Shown: piece by piece, positions 34,249 to 42,466 of the stretch
Position numbering within the stretch: the first letter of the stretch is position 1
Layout: each line of letters begins with the position of its first letter
From: Paenibacillus sp. SC116
Lineage (GTDB): Bacteria > Bacillota > Bacilli > Paenibacillales > Paenibacillaceae
DNA length: 64,000 nt
Direction of reading: 5' to 3'
Assembly: GCF_024733555.1 (NCBI RefSeq)
Contig: NZ_JANIOF010000002.1
Location: forward strand, 62,001-126,000
Made by a program: the position numbers and the translations under genes
Notes under the pieces: generated by a model
Databases searched by the model: none
Seen by the model: only the letters and a program-made list of their open reading frames with translations
Told to the model about the DNA's origin: nothing

Positions 34249-34424
34249 TTTAAGCACTCTCCTCATTGGAATTGAACTTCATGAGCTCAATGTAGCCGAA
34301 GGGAGACTGCCATCACCATACAAAGTACTGCTTTAAGGTGCCAATTTCACTGAAATAAGCAAAAAATAACTGAAAGTGTAGGCGGATATCCTCATATCCT
34401 CCATGCAATTGAGCCAATCGTAAA

Positions 34425-34976
34425 TTATGGATATATGACATTGTAGGTTGGTTTAATGACTCCGTTCTCGTAACGCTTCATATCGATAAGTTCTAGTTTA
34501 AGTTGAGGTTTTACATCACCGAATAGTGGCACGCCCGATCCAACAAGAATCGGATTTACTTTCAACACGAGTTGGTCAATCAGCTTTCGCTTGATGAGTG
34601 TACCTGCCAATTGTCCACCACCACAAAGCCACAATTTCCCGGGTGATTCTTGTTTAAGCTTCTCGACGTAATCACCTGCATCTCCTTTGACCAGTTCTAC
34701 TTCAGAGTTAGATTCGAACTGCATGCTATTGGAAAAAATATAATGTTTCATTCCATCATAACCGGGCTCACCGGGCTTTTTCCCGAATTGGAAACCGAAC
34801 TCATAAGTTTTCCCGCCCATTAACACCGCATCGTAATGTTGAATGTCCGATAAGAAATCTGGAACATGCTCACCATCAAATAAAAACAGTGTACGATCAA
34901 GCTGACTATCTACCATTGGCTGATCGGCAATGAAATGATCGATTGAAACGGAAACATGATAAACCAATGAAGCCAT
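34425..34976 (-). CDS. Dihydrofolate reductase-family protein (RibD C-terminal-like)
   Basis: 183 aa. The pattern is that of the RibD C-terminal domain group: YHVSVSIDHFIAD at the N terminus, DAVLMGGKTYEFG, YIFSNSM, KLWLCGGGQLAGTLI (nucleotide-binding glycine-rich turn) and DQLVLKVNPILVGSGVPLFG. These proteins bind NADPH; most are called DHFR-like but are not true folate reductases. Substrate unknown. The start follows GGGGGATT upstream. Stand-alone gene. Confidence 0.9.
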   Translation of the reverse strand: MASLVYHVSVSIDHFIADQPMVDSQLDRTLFLFDGEHVPDFLSDIQHYDAVLMGGKTYEFGFQFGKKPGEPGYDGMKHYIFSNSMQFESNSEVELVKGDAGDYVEKLKQESPGKLWLCGGGQLAGTLIKRKLIDQLVLKVNPILVGSGVPLFGDVKPQLKLELIDMKRYENGVIKPTYNVIYP

Positions 34977-35161
34977 AAAAAATCCCCCTATTCCTAATAT
35001 GGTTGTAGGACGCTTCTTGGTAAGTAGTTAAATGGATATGTTTCCCTACTGGGTTCCATTATAAAGGTTAAACGATATGACGTCATTTTGTATCCTTATA
35101 AGCATGAAGTGTTATACTGACTAGAAGCACATTACATAACGATAGAGTAGGAATGGATTAC

Positions 35162-36718
35162 ATGACAAATAATAAACAACAACGTTACCGTTACAGCGAA
35201 GCACCTATTTGGGATCTACAGCGAACATATTATGAAGAACTAGGAATGAAGGCTTGGAATAATGACCAAGTTCCTCAATATATAACGAGTAATCCGATGA
35301 TCGGTACTTCTTATGCAGAAATGATTTTTGGGTTTCTTCAAGATCGGGCTAGTAAAGGATACGATTCAGAGCCTGTACTGATTGTGGAGCTTGGAGCAGG
35401 AGCGGGACGTCTTGCTTACCATGTGCTGGATCAGTTGTGTCAGTTGAGGGATTATGCGGGAATTACATTACCACCGTTCCAGTATATTATGACGGATTTG
35501 GCGATGAATAATGTACTAGCTTGGAAGGAGCATCCTGCTCTTCAATCTTTTATTGCCGAAGGATTGCTCGATGTTGCACGATTTGATGCTCTTCATGATA
35601 CTGAGTTAAATCTTGTTGTATCTGACAGAACGATTCGTACGGGTGAATTACAACAACCTTTACTTATCGTTGCCAACTACTTTTTCGATGGTATTCCACA
35701 AGAGTTACTTTATATTAGTGAGGGTCACATCTACGAGGCCGATGTGATTATTGACTGGCCTGAACATAAGGATTCACTTAAGCCATCCGAAGTATTTAAT
35801 CAAATGTCTTTAAAGTATGAGCATCGACGTGCACCGGAGTATGAACAAGAAACGTATCCTTATCGTGATGTCATCGCCATTTATCAGGAACAATTAGAGG
35901 ATTCGCATATTTTATTTCCTGTAGCTGGATTGACTTGTTTGGATCGTTTGAATCAGTTGTCTCAAGCGGGATTTGTATTAATAACGGCAGATAAAGGCGA
36001 CCATTTACTGGATAATTGGAAATTCTCAGATCCACCAGAGTTGATTTTTCACGGGAGTTTTTCTTTAACAACAAATTACCATGCGCTGCAGTATTTTTTT
36101 GAACAGCAAGGAGCCTTGTCGTTATTTCCACCACATCATTATAGAAACATAAATGTAGGTTGTATTTTCCATGTGAATACACCGACGGGCTATACTAATA
36201 CTCGGTTAGCATACCGTAGATTTATTGAGCGCTTTGGCCCAGATGATTTCTTTAGTATGAAAGAATGGGTCGATCGCAATATAGCTAGTATGGAACTACA
36301 GCCTATATTAAGCTTCTGGCGTCTGGGTGGATATGATGCGGAATTTTTCATTCAGAGCGCAAGGCAGATTTCTAGTCTGCTGTCGGATGCAAACGATGAA
36401 GAAATGCAGGATTTGTTAAGAGGCATTCAGCTGATGTGGTCTTCGTACTATGTGATGGAACAGCGTTATGATTTAGCACTTGATGCGGGATTAATCTTGT
36501 TCGAAATGGGACTATACGAAGAATCCAAGGGCTTCCTAGAATTATCGGTGGATGCAGACGAAGAGGAAATCGTATCAACCGTATATTATTGTCTAGCCAT
36601 TTGTTGTTTCGAGTTAGGGCTGGAGGAAGATGCGTTGGAATACACACGTAAGTTAGTAGAGCTTGAGCCTGATAATGAAGAGGCGATTGAATTGCTGCAA
36701 AAGTTTGAAAATAATTAG
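35162..36718 (+). CDS. MidA-like SAM-dependent methyltransferase with C-terminal TPR repeats
   Basis: 518 aa. N-terminal 350 residues: TSYAEMIFGF, the SAM-binding glycine motif VELGAGAGRLAYHVL, an acidic strand end YIMTDLAM and VANYFFDGIPQ, corresponding to the MidA/NDUFAF7 'N-E/Y-F-x-D-x-x-P' segment. C-terminal about 130 residues form TPR-like helix pairs (YDLALDAGLILFEMGLYEE; YYCLAICCFELGLEED; LEYTRKLVELEPDNEEA). MidA-family enzymes methylate protein arginine; the target here is unknown and TPRs may recruit it. The frame opens at 35153, but AGGA is 8 bases before the ATG at 35162 and abuts the earlier one. Confidence 0.82.
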   Translation: MTNNKQQRYRYSEAPIWDLQRTYYEELGMKAWNNDQVPQYITSNPMIGTSYAEMIFGFLQDRASKGYDSEPVLIVELGAGAGRLAYHVLDQLCQLRDYAGITLPPFQYIMTDLAMNNVLAWKEHPALQSFIAEGLLDVARFDALHDTELNLVVSDRTIRTGELQQPLLIVANYFFDGIPQELLYISEGHIYEADVIIDWPEHKDSLKPSEVFNQMSLKYEHRRAPEYEQETYPYRDVIAIYQEQLEDSHILFPVAGLTCLDRLNQLSQAGFVLITADKGDHLLDNWKFSDPPELIFHGSFSLTTNYHALQYFFEQQGALSLFPPHHYRNINVGCIFHVNTPTGYTNTRLAYRRFIERFGPDDFFSMKEWVDRNIASMELQPILSFWRLGGYDAEFFIQSARQISSLLSDANDEEMQDLLRGIQLMWSSYYVMEQRYDLALDAGLILFEMGLYEESKGFLELSVDADEEEIVSTVYYCLAICCFELGLEEDALEYTRKLVELEPDNEEAIELLQKFENN

Positions 36719-36747
36719 CTTTCGTATGTTTTGTCTGTAAATAACAG

Positions 36748-36785
36748 AAAGAGGTCACTTTCTTAAGAAAGTTGACCTCTTTTTA
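36748..36785. terminator. Bidirectional terminator
   Basis: AAAGAGGTCACTTTC / GAAAGTTGACCTCTTTTT with a four-base loop and a T5 run, 29 bases after the methyltransferase stop and before the convergent relic gene at 36846. Confidence 0.88.
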
Positions 36786-36845
36786 CATATTTAAAGTTGC
36801 CAGTATAATAACGAAACTCACGTTAAACCGACTGATAAGTAGCAC

Positions 36846-37304
36846 TTACATATTATCACTAGGTATACGCTCTGGAATTTTAGTGACATTATCGATGCCA
36901 AAGTCCAAGGCCCTTGTCATATACTTAGTAAAAAAGTCAGGATCAATTCCTGTCATATGGTGAAAGAAGGATACCTCCGCCTTCCAGTCGCTTTCAATCA
37001 TATCACCTATGTCCACAAGCCCCTTTTTTGAAATGAAATCAATAATGGTTTTGATTTTCATTGGCTTCTGTATCGGAATAACATCATCGAGCGGCTCCAT
37101 TTTCAAATAATCTTTTCGGTGTAAGGCCGCGTAGAAATTCCGGTGATCTTTTGGGCTTATCATTCCAAGATGAGCTGCTCGATATCCCAATACTTGCAGC
37201 GAGGTTTTCCATTTCTTTTTCAAATCCAAATAATCATCTGGATTCGTAATATAGGAAATATCTTTTATATCAAGAGCGAACTCATCTTCAAATATCATTA
37301 ACAA
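36846..37304 (-). pseudogene. C-terminal remnant of an ImmA/IrrE-type metallopeptidase (XRE-associated)
   Basis: Open for 152 codons from a TTG. The segment DDYLDLKKKWKTSLQVLGYRAAHLGMIS resembles the part of ImmA/IrrE (COG2856) proteins just after the protease domain ('YLELKKKWKVSIAALIYRAYDLG' type), followed by a typical MEPLDD region. The zinc motif HExxH and any HTH are absent, so the enzyme cannot be intact. Just upstream on the same strand a GGAG-led 18-codon frame (MDQYKFIAERNK..., 37360-37304 region) ends in a stop that overlaps the start of this frame, as if an N-terminal part had been deleted and shifted. Call is moderate. Confidence 0.5.
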
Positions 37305-37638
37305 TCATTTTATTGCGTTCAGCAATAAACTTGTATTGGTCCATATCAAACACTCCATTTCGATAGGATGAAGACAGTTTATATTTTAAAGGTGTGCGAA
37401 AATAATTTTTTTGATTTTATTAAAGTTTACATGCAAAAATTCACTGATTTTTATAGTTTCTCAGATTTCATAGGGTACTTAGTTGCATTATTCTCATTTT
37501 CATAAAGAGATATTCTTCATACCGTAGTATGATGCTGGTCCATTGAAATATTTAGTAAACTGGATGCATAGTAACTAGTAGCCTACGACTCAATATGAAG
37601 AGGAACATGCTTGTTTAAGAATAAGGGGGGGAGTAATT
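37305..37638. other. Intergenic region before the 37639 SUKH gene
   Basis: 334 bases, A/T-rich. It contains the 18-codon minus-strand peptide mentioned for the ImmA relic (ATG at about 37357) and nothing else that I can support. AGGGGGGGAG precedes the 37639 start. Confidence 0.35.
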
Positions 37639-38388
37639 ATGTATATAGTATCGCGACCTAAGCCTTTAGATGATGAAAAGATTCAAATGCTCGTAAATGA
37701 AAGGAGCGTTACCTTTCCGTCGAGCTACCTCCAAGCTTTGCGACAGCTTGGGGAAGGGACTTACAGAGGGTGGATGAATGTTCATTTACCTGATACGGAG
37801 GTGCTGAAGCCTTTTGCTGAGTACGATCTTTGGGAACATGATGAAGACAGCCCAATTACGCAGCAGCAGATTGCACAGTGCATCGCTATCGGTACAACGG
37901 TGGATGGTGATTTTTTGGCTGTACATCCAGAATCGGCGCAGTTACTTTGGCTGCCTCGCCATGATGAGCGAATAAAGAAGATTGTATTGCATGAGCGGGA
38001 GTTAAAAGGCGAAGGGGTTTACGCTGTCGCTCTGGATGAAATCTATCGTCAGGCTTATGGGAGTGACAAAGAGGGGGCTATTTATTATGAACCATGGTCC
38101 TCCTCTCGGAAGCATTTCTTTTTACGGTTGCCGCAAGAGCAGAATCCGCTTTCGTTGCAGGTACTATCTAGTATGTGCAGAGTGGAATTCCCCCCTGATC
38201 AATTTGAGGAAAACGAATATACTTGCCTCCTGTTCTACCAGCAGATGGGTGGCTACGTACGGTTTAATTATGCCTATGGGCAAGAGGTGGCACTTTTTTA
38301 TGATCAGGATGCACAGCAGATGCTTACTGCTATGGAGCAGTGGTTGTTGTCCCAAGGGTGCGACAAATATACAGAGCATACATATTAA
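37639..38388 (+). CDS. SMI1/KNR4 (SUKH) family protein with extra C-terminal domain
   Basis: 249 aa. The N-terminal about 145 residues are SUKH-like: VTFPSSYLQALRQLGEGTY ('P-x-x-Y-x-x-x-L' signature), then AIGTTVDGDFLAVHP, the strand pair that closes the fold, and LWLPRHDERI. The remaining 100 residues (FFLRLPQEQNPL...VRFNYAYGQEVALFYDQD) are an extension of unknown type. No signal peptide. Probably an immunity or peptide-recognition protein; no toxin gene is adjacent. A G-rich ribosome binding site precedes ATG by about 7 bases. Confidence 0.72.
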   Translation: MYIVSRPKPLDDEKIQMLVNERSVTFPSSYLQALRQLGEGTYRGWMNVHLPDTEVLKPFAEYDLWEHDEDSPITQQQIAQCIAIGTTVDGDFLAVHPESAQLLWLPRHDERIKKIVLHERELKGEGVYAVALDEIYRQAYGSDKEGAIYYEPWSSSRKHFFLRLPQEQNPLSLQVLSSMCRVEFPPDQFEENEYTCLLFYQQMGGYVRFNYAYGQEVALFYDQDAQQMLTAMEQWLLSQGCDKYTEHTY

Positions 38389-38515
38389 TTCCGATTACCC
38401 CTGCATATGTACAACTTAAATTAGAACTTGCCTAGCTAATATGAAGGAGAGGTATCCATGGCAATCTAGCAGTACATATATCCATGAGTACCTCCCTTAC
38501 TTTGATAGGGACTGC

Positions 38516-39526
38516 TTACCCCTTAGGCAGATCTTGCAGCACAGTCTCAAGAATCCAGCTAGTTCCTTCCTTAAGTTTACCATTTAACTGTCCCTGAATG
38601 TATGGAATCGCTGCTTTACCGAGACCAATCAACTGCTCATACACTTCGTAGTCAGTTTTACAGAAGTTGTAGGGGCTGCCCTTTCCAAATTCCCCTTCTT
38701 CAATGACAGCAACCCAATGTTGAACCTGTTCAGGGATAGGCTTCTGCTGCACTGCGCGCACAGCTTCTTGGAATGCATCATCCATTTCTTTTACATCAGG
38801 CATTGCCTTATACAGCTGTTCCTCGCTGACGCATTTTCGAATGAGCTGACTAGTTGTCAGGTAGTCGCCTCCGACCCCATCTGCTGCGGATACGTAGGCG
38901 ATGAAGTCATCCGTTCGATGCAACAACCGTTCAAAATCTTGCTGCAAACGTTGGATGACCTCAATGGCAATCAAAAAAAGTTGAGAGTCAAAGAGAGTCT
39001 TCTCGAACAGATAAGGTTGGCTAATTTCAAGATGCTTGGGTTCCTCTACGCTGATGCACCAGAACATACTCATCCACTTTTCAAGACGCTCAGGCATGTT
39101 TTCATACATAAAAGAGTAGTCAGCTTCTGCATATTTAAACTCATAATAGAGCTGTTCGCGAGTTGGCTTCTTCCGACCATTTTGCTGCTGAAGGGACTGG
39201 TTAAAGGTCTGCTCCACACTTTGGTTCAGACTTTCTAGATTATTGATGTATATGACGTAGCCGCCATGATACGTATCCGTATAAATGGAAAAGGTATAGA
39301 TGTCCTTATTGTTTCCCTCTGTAATGTAATCTTCCAACGCAGATGTACAGTATTCGTATAAAGCGTCTTCTATTTCTTTAGCGCTAACTACAATGCCTTC
39401 ACTGGCAATGCTTGAGTCGATTTCAACGATAGTTTGATCGGGAGTGCAGCGCATATATTTTCCGAAGCCCTCCAAGTCTCGTCTCCCACTGATTAGCTTA
39501 CCGATATGTACATCATAACCACTCAT
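38516..39526 (-). CDS. DUF4303-like protein with C-terminal extension
   Basis: 336 aa. The middle part (residues about 55-190) matches the look of DUF4303: a helix EIEDALYEYCTSALEDYI, then IYTFSIYTDTYHGGYVIYIN, followed by a helix and a strand with YEFKYAEADYSF. The C-terminal 80 residues have the LGKAAIPYIQGQL pattern of a HEAT-like helix pair. DUF4303 proteins are frequent near SUKH and ankyrin immunity genes; the role is unknown. GAGAGG precedes ATG. It is convergent with the SUKH gene and divergent from the ankyrin gene. Confidence 0.65.
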   Translation of the reverse strand: MSGYDVHIGKLISGRRDLEGFGKYMRCTPDQTIVEIDSSIASEGIVVSAKEIEDALYEYCTSALEDYITEGNNKDIYTFSIYTDTYHGGYVIYINNLESLNQSVEQTFNQSLQQQNGRKKPTREQLYYEFKYAEADYSFMYENMPERLEKWMSMFWCISVEEPKHLEISQPYLFEKTLFDSQLFLIAIEVIQRLQQDFERLLHRTDDFIAYVSAADGVGGDYLTTSQLIRKCVSEEQLYKAMPDVKEMDDAFQEAVRAVQQKPIPEQVQHWVAVIEEGEFGKGSPYNFCKTDYEVYEQLIGLGKAAIPYIQGQLNGKLKEGTSWILETVLQDLPKG

Positions 39527-39764
39527 GCTGAAACCTCTCCCTTTTGTATTGAACTTTTATGCAGTATTCAACGCCTATGAAAGCAATCCTCCTCTATCAG
39601 ATCTTAACCTTTTGGAAAATGGAATGAAACGGTAAACCGAGTCTAGAGCTGGCTGTAAGGATGTTGGACAGCTTGTTCACCTTGTAGGCCCTAAGCCTCG
39701 TGCTTTTTGATACGCAGTTTTCTATACTTTTCCTAATACTTCATAGAGCAGGAGTGGGTATTGG

Positions 39765-40844
39765 ATGATTAAGCTGAAAGATATCGGGACGTTCGAGGAG
39801 CTGCCAGAAATGGCTGAGCACATCTGCAAAGGCAATATTCCGGAATTGCAGGCTGCTATTTCAGCAGGTTGGGATATCGAAGAAGGTATCGAACTTAGCG
39901 AGTATACTACGCTAAGTCCATTGGATTTGGCGCTAATATCGGAAAGACTGAACGTTGTAAAGCTGTTGGTTGAGCACGGTGTCAACTTAAGTGTCGATTT
40001 AAATCCAGCCTTTTTACGAGCAGTTCGCTATTGCAGCCAAGATATCATTCGTTATGTTGTAGAGCAAGGTGCCAAGCTGGATATGCTCAATCAGGTTGGG
40101 TCAGGCGCTTACTCACAGGCCTACTATGGAAAAAAGAAAAATATTCCGCTCATTCAGGAGCTTGGATTGGATATTAAGAAGCATGGTGGCTCTGTATTGC
40201 GCCAAGCTGTGTCTGATCATGACCTAAAGACCGTATCGTATTTGCTCGATCATGGGGTGGACATTAATTATAATGAACCGAATATGGTCTATCCTTATCG
40301 AGCGACCCCATTAACGGTTGCAGTGCGCATCGGCAATATAGCGATGGCAAAATATTTGATTGAACGCGGGGCAAATGTTACTTTAGCGGAAAAAGATGGC
40401 GAGCGCCCATACACCATCGCGGTCAGCAATAAAAATACGGCCTTGGCTGAATATTTAAAGTCGCTGGAGCCAGCAGAGCTGCATGAACTAGAGAACAAAA
40501 AGTATGCGCTGAAAGCTTATAAGCTGCCCAACGAATTGGTTCGCTTTCTTACGGGGGACAAGCTGCGCCTTGAGCTAGATCAAAATGAATATGAAATCAA
40601 ATATATCGACTTTTTCACGTTGACTGACACGATTGAGTTGAAAGTTGGTCGTCAAAAACTGCTGCGTCTATCCGCTGATATCGATAATTACGGCAGTCTG
40701 CAGCTGGTTTGGAATCCGAAGAAAAAAGGTCTAATAGGCTGTTATGACGTGGAGCATGGAGAATATGCAGATTTGTGCAGCTTCGCTGCATTCTTGGAAC
40801 AGCCCGAAGGGTATCTCATTAAATTTCTTGAGGGGGACCTCTAA
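39765..40844 (+). CDS. Ankyrin-repeat protein with C-terminal immunity-like domain
   Basis: 359 aa. Residues about 20-230 hold ankyrin repeats (TTLSPLDLALISERLNVVKLLVEHG; AFLRAVRYCSQDIIRYVVEQGA; VLRQAVSDHDLKTVSYLLDHGVDIN; TPLTVAVRIGNIAMAKYLIERGANV). The C-terminal 115 residues (LPNELVRFLTGDKL, then LLRLSADIDNYGSL, WNPKKKGLIGCYDVEHGEY) resemble the closing part of SMI1/KNR4-type proteins. No signal peptide. Together with the neighbouring SUKH and DUF4303 proteins it looks like a defence/immunity gene. Weak ribosome binding site (AGGAG about 11 bases before ATG). Confidence 0.75.
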   Translation: MIKLKDIGTFEELPEMAEHICKGNIPELQAAISAGWDIEEGIELSEYTTLSPLDLALISERLNVVKLLVEHGVNLSVDLNPAFLRAVRYCSQDIIRYVVEQGAKLDMLNQVGSGAYSQAYYGKKKNIPLIQELGLDIKKHGGSVLRQAVSDHDLKTVSYLLDHGVDINYNEPNMVYPYRATPLTVAVRIGNIAMAKYLIERGANVTLAEKDGERPYTIAVSNKNTALAEYLKSLEPAELHELENKKYALKAYKLPNELVRFLTGDKLRLELDQNEYEIKYIDFFTLTDTIELKVGRQKLLRLSADIDNYGSLQLVWNPKKKGLIGCYDVEHGEYADLCSFAAFLEQPEGYLIKFLEGDL

Positions 40845-40927
40845 ATGAAGCCTCCAGAAAATTCTCAACCATTTTAACATAACGAACGAGCTATAAAATG
40901 AGAAGAAACGAATAAACAAGTGAAGTA

Positions 40928-40957
40928 ACCCGTTAGCAGAAGCTAACGGGCTTTCTA
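40928..40957. terminator. Terminator between ankyrin gene and repeat-protein gene
   Basis: CCCGTTAGC / GCTAACGGG with loop AGAA and a CTTTCT tail, 84 bases after the ankyrin stop and 9 bases before the convergent gene's stop. Confidence 0.8.
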
Positions 40958-40965
40958 TTGTACAC

Positions 40966-41907
40966 TTATACCCCTACAATATGAGTCCACGTACTAAACC
41001 CGGAAAGAGAGCTGACGAAAGAGTAATTGCCTGAACCATTGAGCAGCGCGGTTGCACCAGTTCCCATCGGTGCATTGTAGAAGAGTAAGGCACCATTAGG
41101 AGTTCCAACGATATGGGTCCAACTACTGAATCCGGAGAGTGAGCTGACGAAGGTGTACTTCCCGTTAGCATCAAGCAGTGCGGTTGCCCCAGCACCTGTA
41201 TTTGCATTGTAGAAGAGAAGACCATCCCTGTTGGCTGAGGTTATATGCGTCCAAGTACTGAGTCCGGTAAGTGGGCCTACAAAGGTGTATTTGCCAGCAG
41301 CATCAAGCTTGGCGGTTGCGCCATTGCCAGTTGTAGCGTCATAAAAGAGGAGTCCTCCACTAGGAGTTCCAACGATATGGGTCCATCTTGAGAACCCGGA
41401 GAGCGAGCTGACGAAGGTGTAATTACCGTTGGCATCAAGCAGGGCGGTAGCCCCAGCGCCTGTGTTAGCATTGTAGAAGAGGAGGCCATTTTCATTGGCG
41501 GATACGATATGCGTCCAGCTTCCGAATCCAGTGAGAGCGCCTACGAAGGTATATTTGCCAGCGGAATCGAGTGTAGCAGTTGCACCATTACCAGTTGTAG
41601 CATCGTAGAAGAGTAGTCCACCGCTAGGTGCTCCGACAATATGGGTCCATCTTGAGAACCCGGAGAGCAAGCTGACGAAGGTGTACTTTCCTGCGGCATC
41701 CAATAATGCGGTTGCTCCTGTACCATTCATACCATTGTAAAAGAGCAGCGAGCCGGGAACGGTTCTAATGGACCCTTTTGCAGATTTAGACTTTGCTTTT
41801 GATTTTGAAGATATAGGGGGACTTGCATACCCTGTACTTTTATAGCTGCGAGATGTCGCTTTATTAGAACGTGATTGAACTGATTTCAGTTTCGGTTTGT
41901 TCTTCAT
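40966..41907 (-). CDS. Six-repeat (44-residue) beta-propeller-like protein with a basic N-terminal tail
   Basis: 313 aa. Residues 1-51 are Lys/Ser/Arg-rich (KSKAKSKSAKGS), without a signal peptide. Then six tandem units of 44 aa (132 bp), each GLLFYNAxTGxGATALLD then GxYTFVSSLSGFSxWTHIVG, with alternating A/B versions (YNANTGAG and YDATTGNG), suggesting growth by duplication of two-unit blocks. Similar repeats occur in actinobacterial and other secreted or surface proteins and look like beta-propeller blades that bind sugars or surfaces. The basic tail and lack of export signal fit a spore-coat or nucleic-acid-associated role, but that is only inference. RBS AGGAGG precedes ATG. Terminator at 40928. 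Confidence 0.72.
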   Translation of the reverse strand: MKNKPKLKSVQSRSNKATSRSYKSTGYASPPISSKSKAKSKSAKGSIRTVPGSLLFYNGMNGTGATALLDAAGKYTFVSLLSGFSRWTHIVGAPSGGLLFYDATTGNGATATLDSAGKYTFVGALTGFGSWTHIVSANENGLLFYNANTGAGATALLDANGNYTFVSSLSGFSRWTHIVGTPSGGLLFYDATTGNGATAKLDAAGKYTFVGPLTGLSTWTHITSANRDGLLFYNANTGAGATALLDANGKYTFVSSLSGFSSWTHIVGTPNGALLFYNAPMGTGATALLNGSGNYSFVSSLSGFSTWTHIVGV

Positions 41908-42260
41908 CTGTCTCCTCCTAGTTAGCTGTGTAAGTAGGTTTTATTTCATTGCTCACATTAGTTTATGGGCAATGGTGTAATAGGCAACGCTTGGGATGAA
42001 AAATCCACGATGGCCCATCTTTTTTAGCAGCACTTTACTTTTCAATACCCTCATAGTAAGATGATGTCAGCAATTTTAGATTTCAATGAATCATTTTGAT
42101 AACTATAAAGAGGTGCATTTTGTGAGTGCGGTAGGTTCTAAATAGGATAATTGAATGAAATAAATTCGATGGCGTCAGGGGATTCGTCTATATGTAGCAC
42201 CCCTAACTTTGTCATGGATTTATTTCGACCTATGAAGATACCTACGACACTTTATAATGC
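41908..42260. other. Intergenic region upstream of the candidate structured RNA
   Basis: About 350 bases. It holds the promoter side of the 40966 gene and a TATAAT at 42253-42258 that could drive the RNA at 42261; no good -35 is present. I saw no gene. Confidence 0.35.
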
Positions 42261-42372
42261 GTGCATGATGTGGGGAGTACCTATCCATGTGGGATAGTTT
42301 ATTTCTGCCTATTCATGATGCACATGCCTTATAAATACAAGCAGAGCTGCGGGTATCCCCGCAGCTTTTTTG
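42261..42372 (+). ncRNA. Candidate structured leader or small RNA ending in a terminator
   Basis: GTGCATGATG (42261-42270) pairs with CATGATGCAC (42313-42322) with one mismatch; inside, CTATCC-ATGT-GGATAG forms a hairpin. A strong terminator follows (AGCTGCGGG / CCCGCAGCT plus T6, 42344-42372). TATAAT at 42253-42258 would place transcription start at the base of the first stem. The MutS2-like gene starts 94 bases later, so this is either an attenuated leader of that gene or an independent small RNA. It fits no riboswitch or T-box consensus that I know. Confidence 0.45.
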
Positions 42373-42466
42373 TGTTCTGGCACATTCTTTACCTACGTTC
42401 ATTGAAATCTAATCGTAGGTATCTTCCTTGTATGATCACAACCAATCATCGTGAGGAGAATCGACA

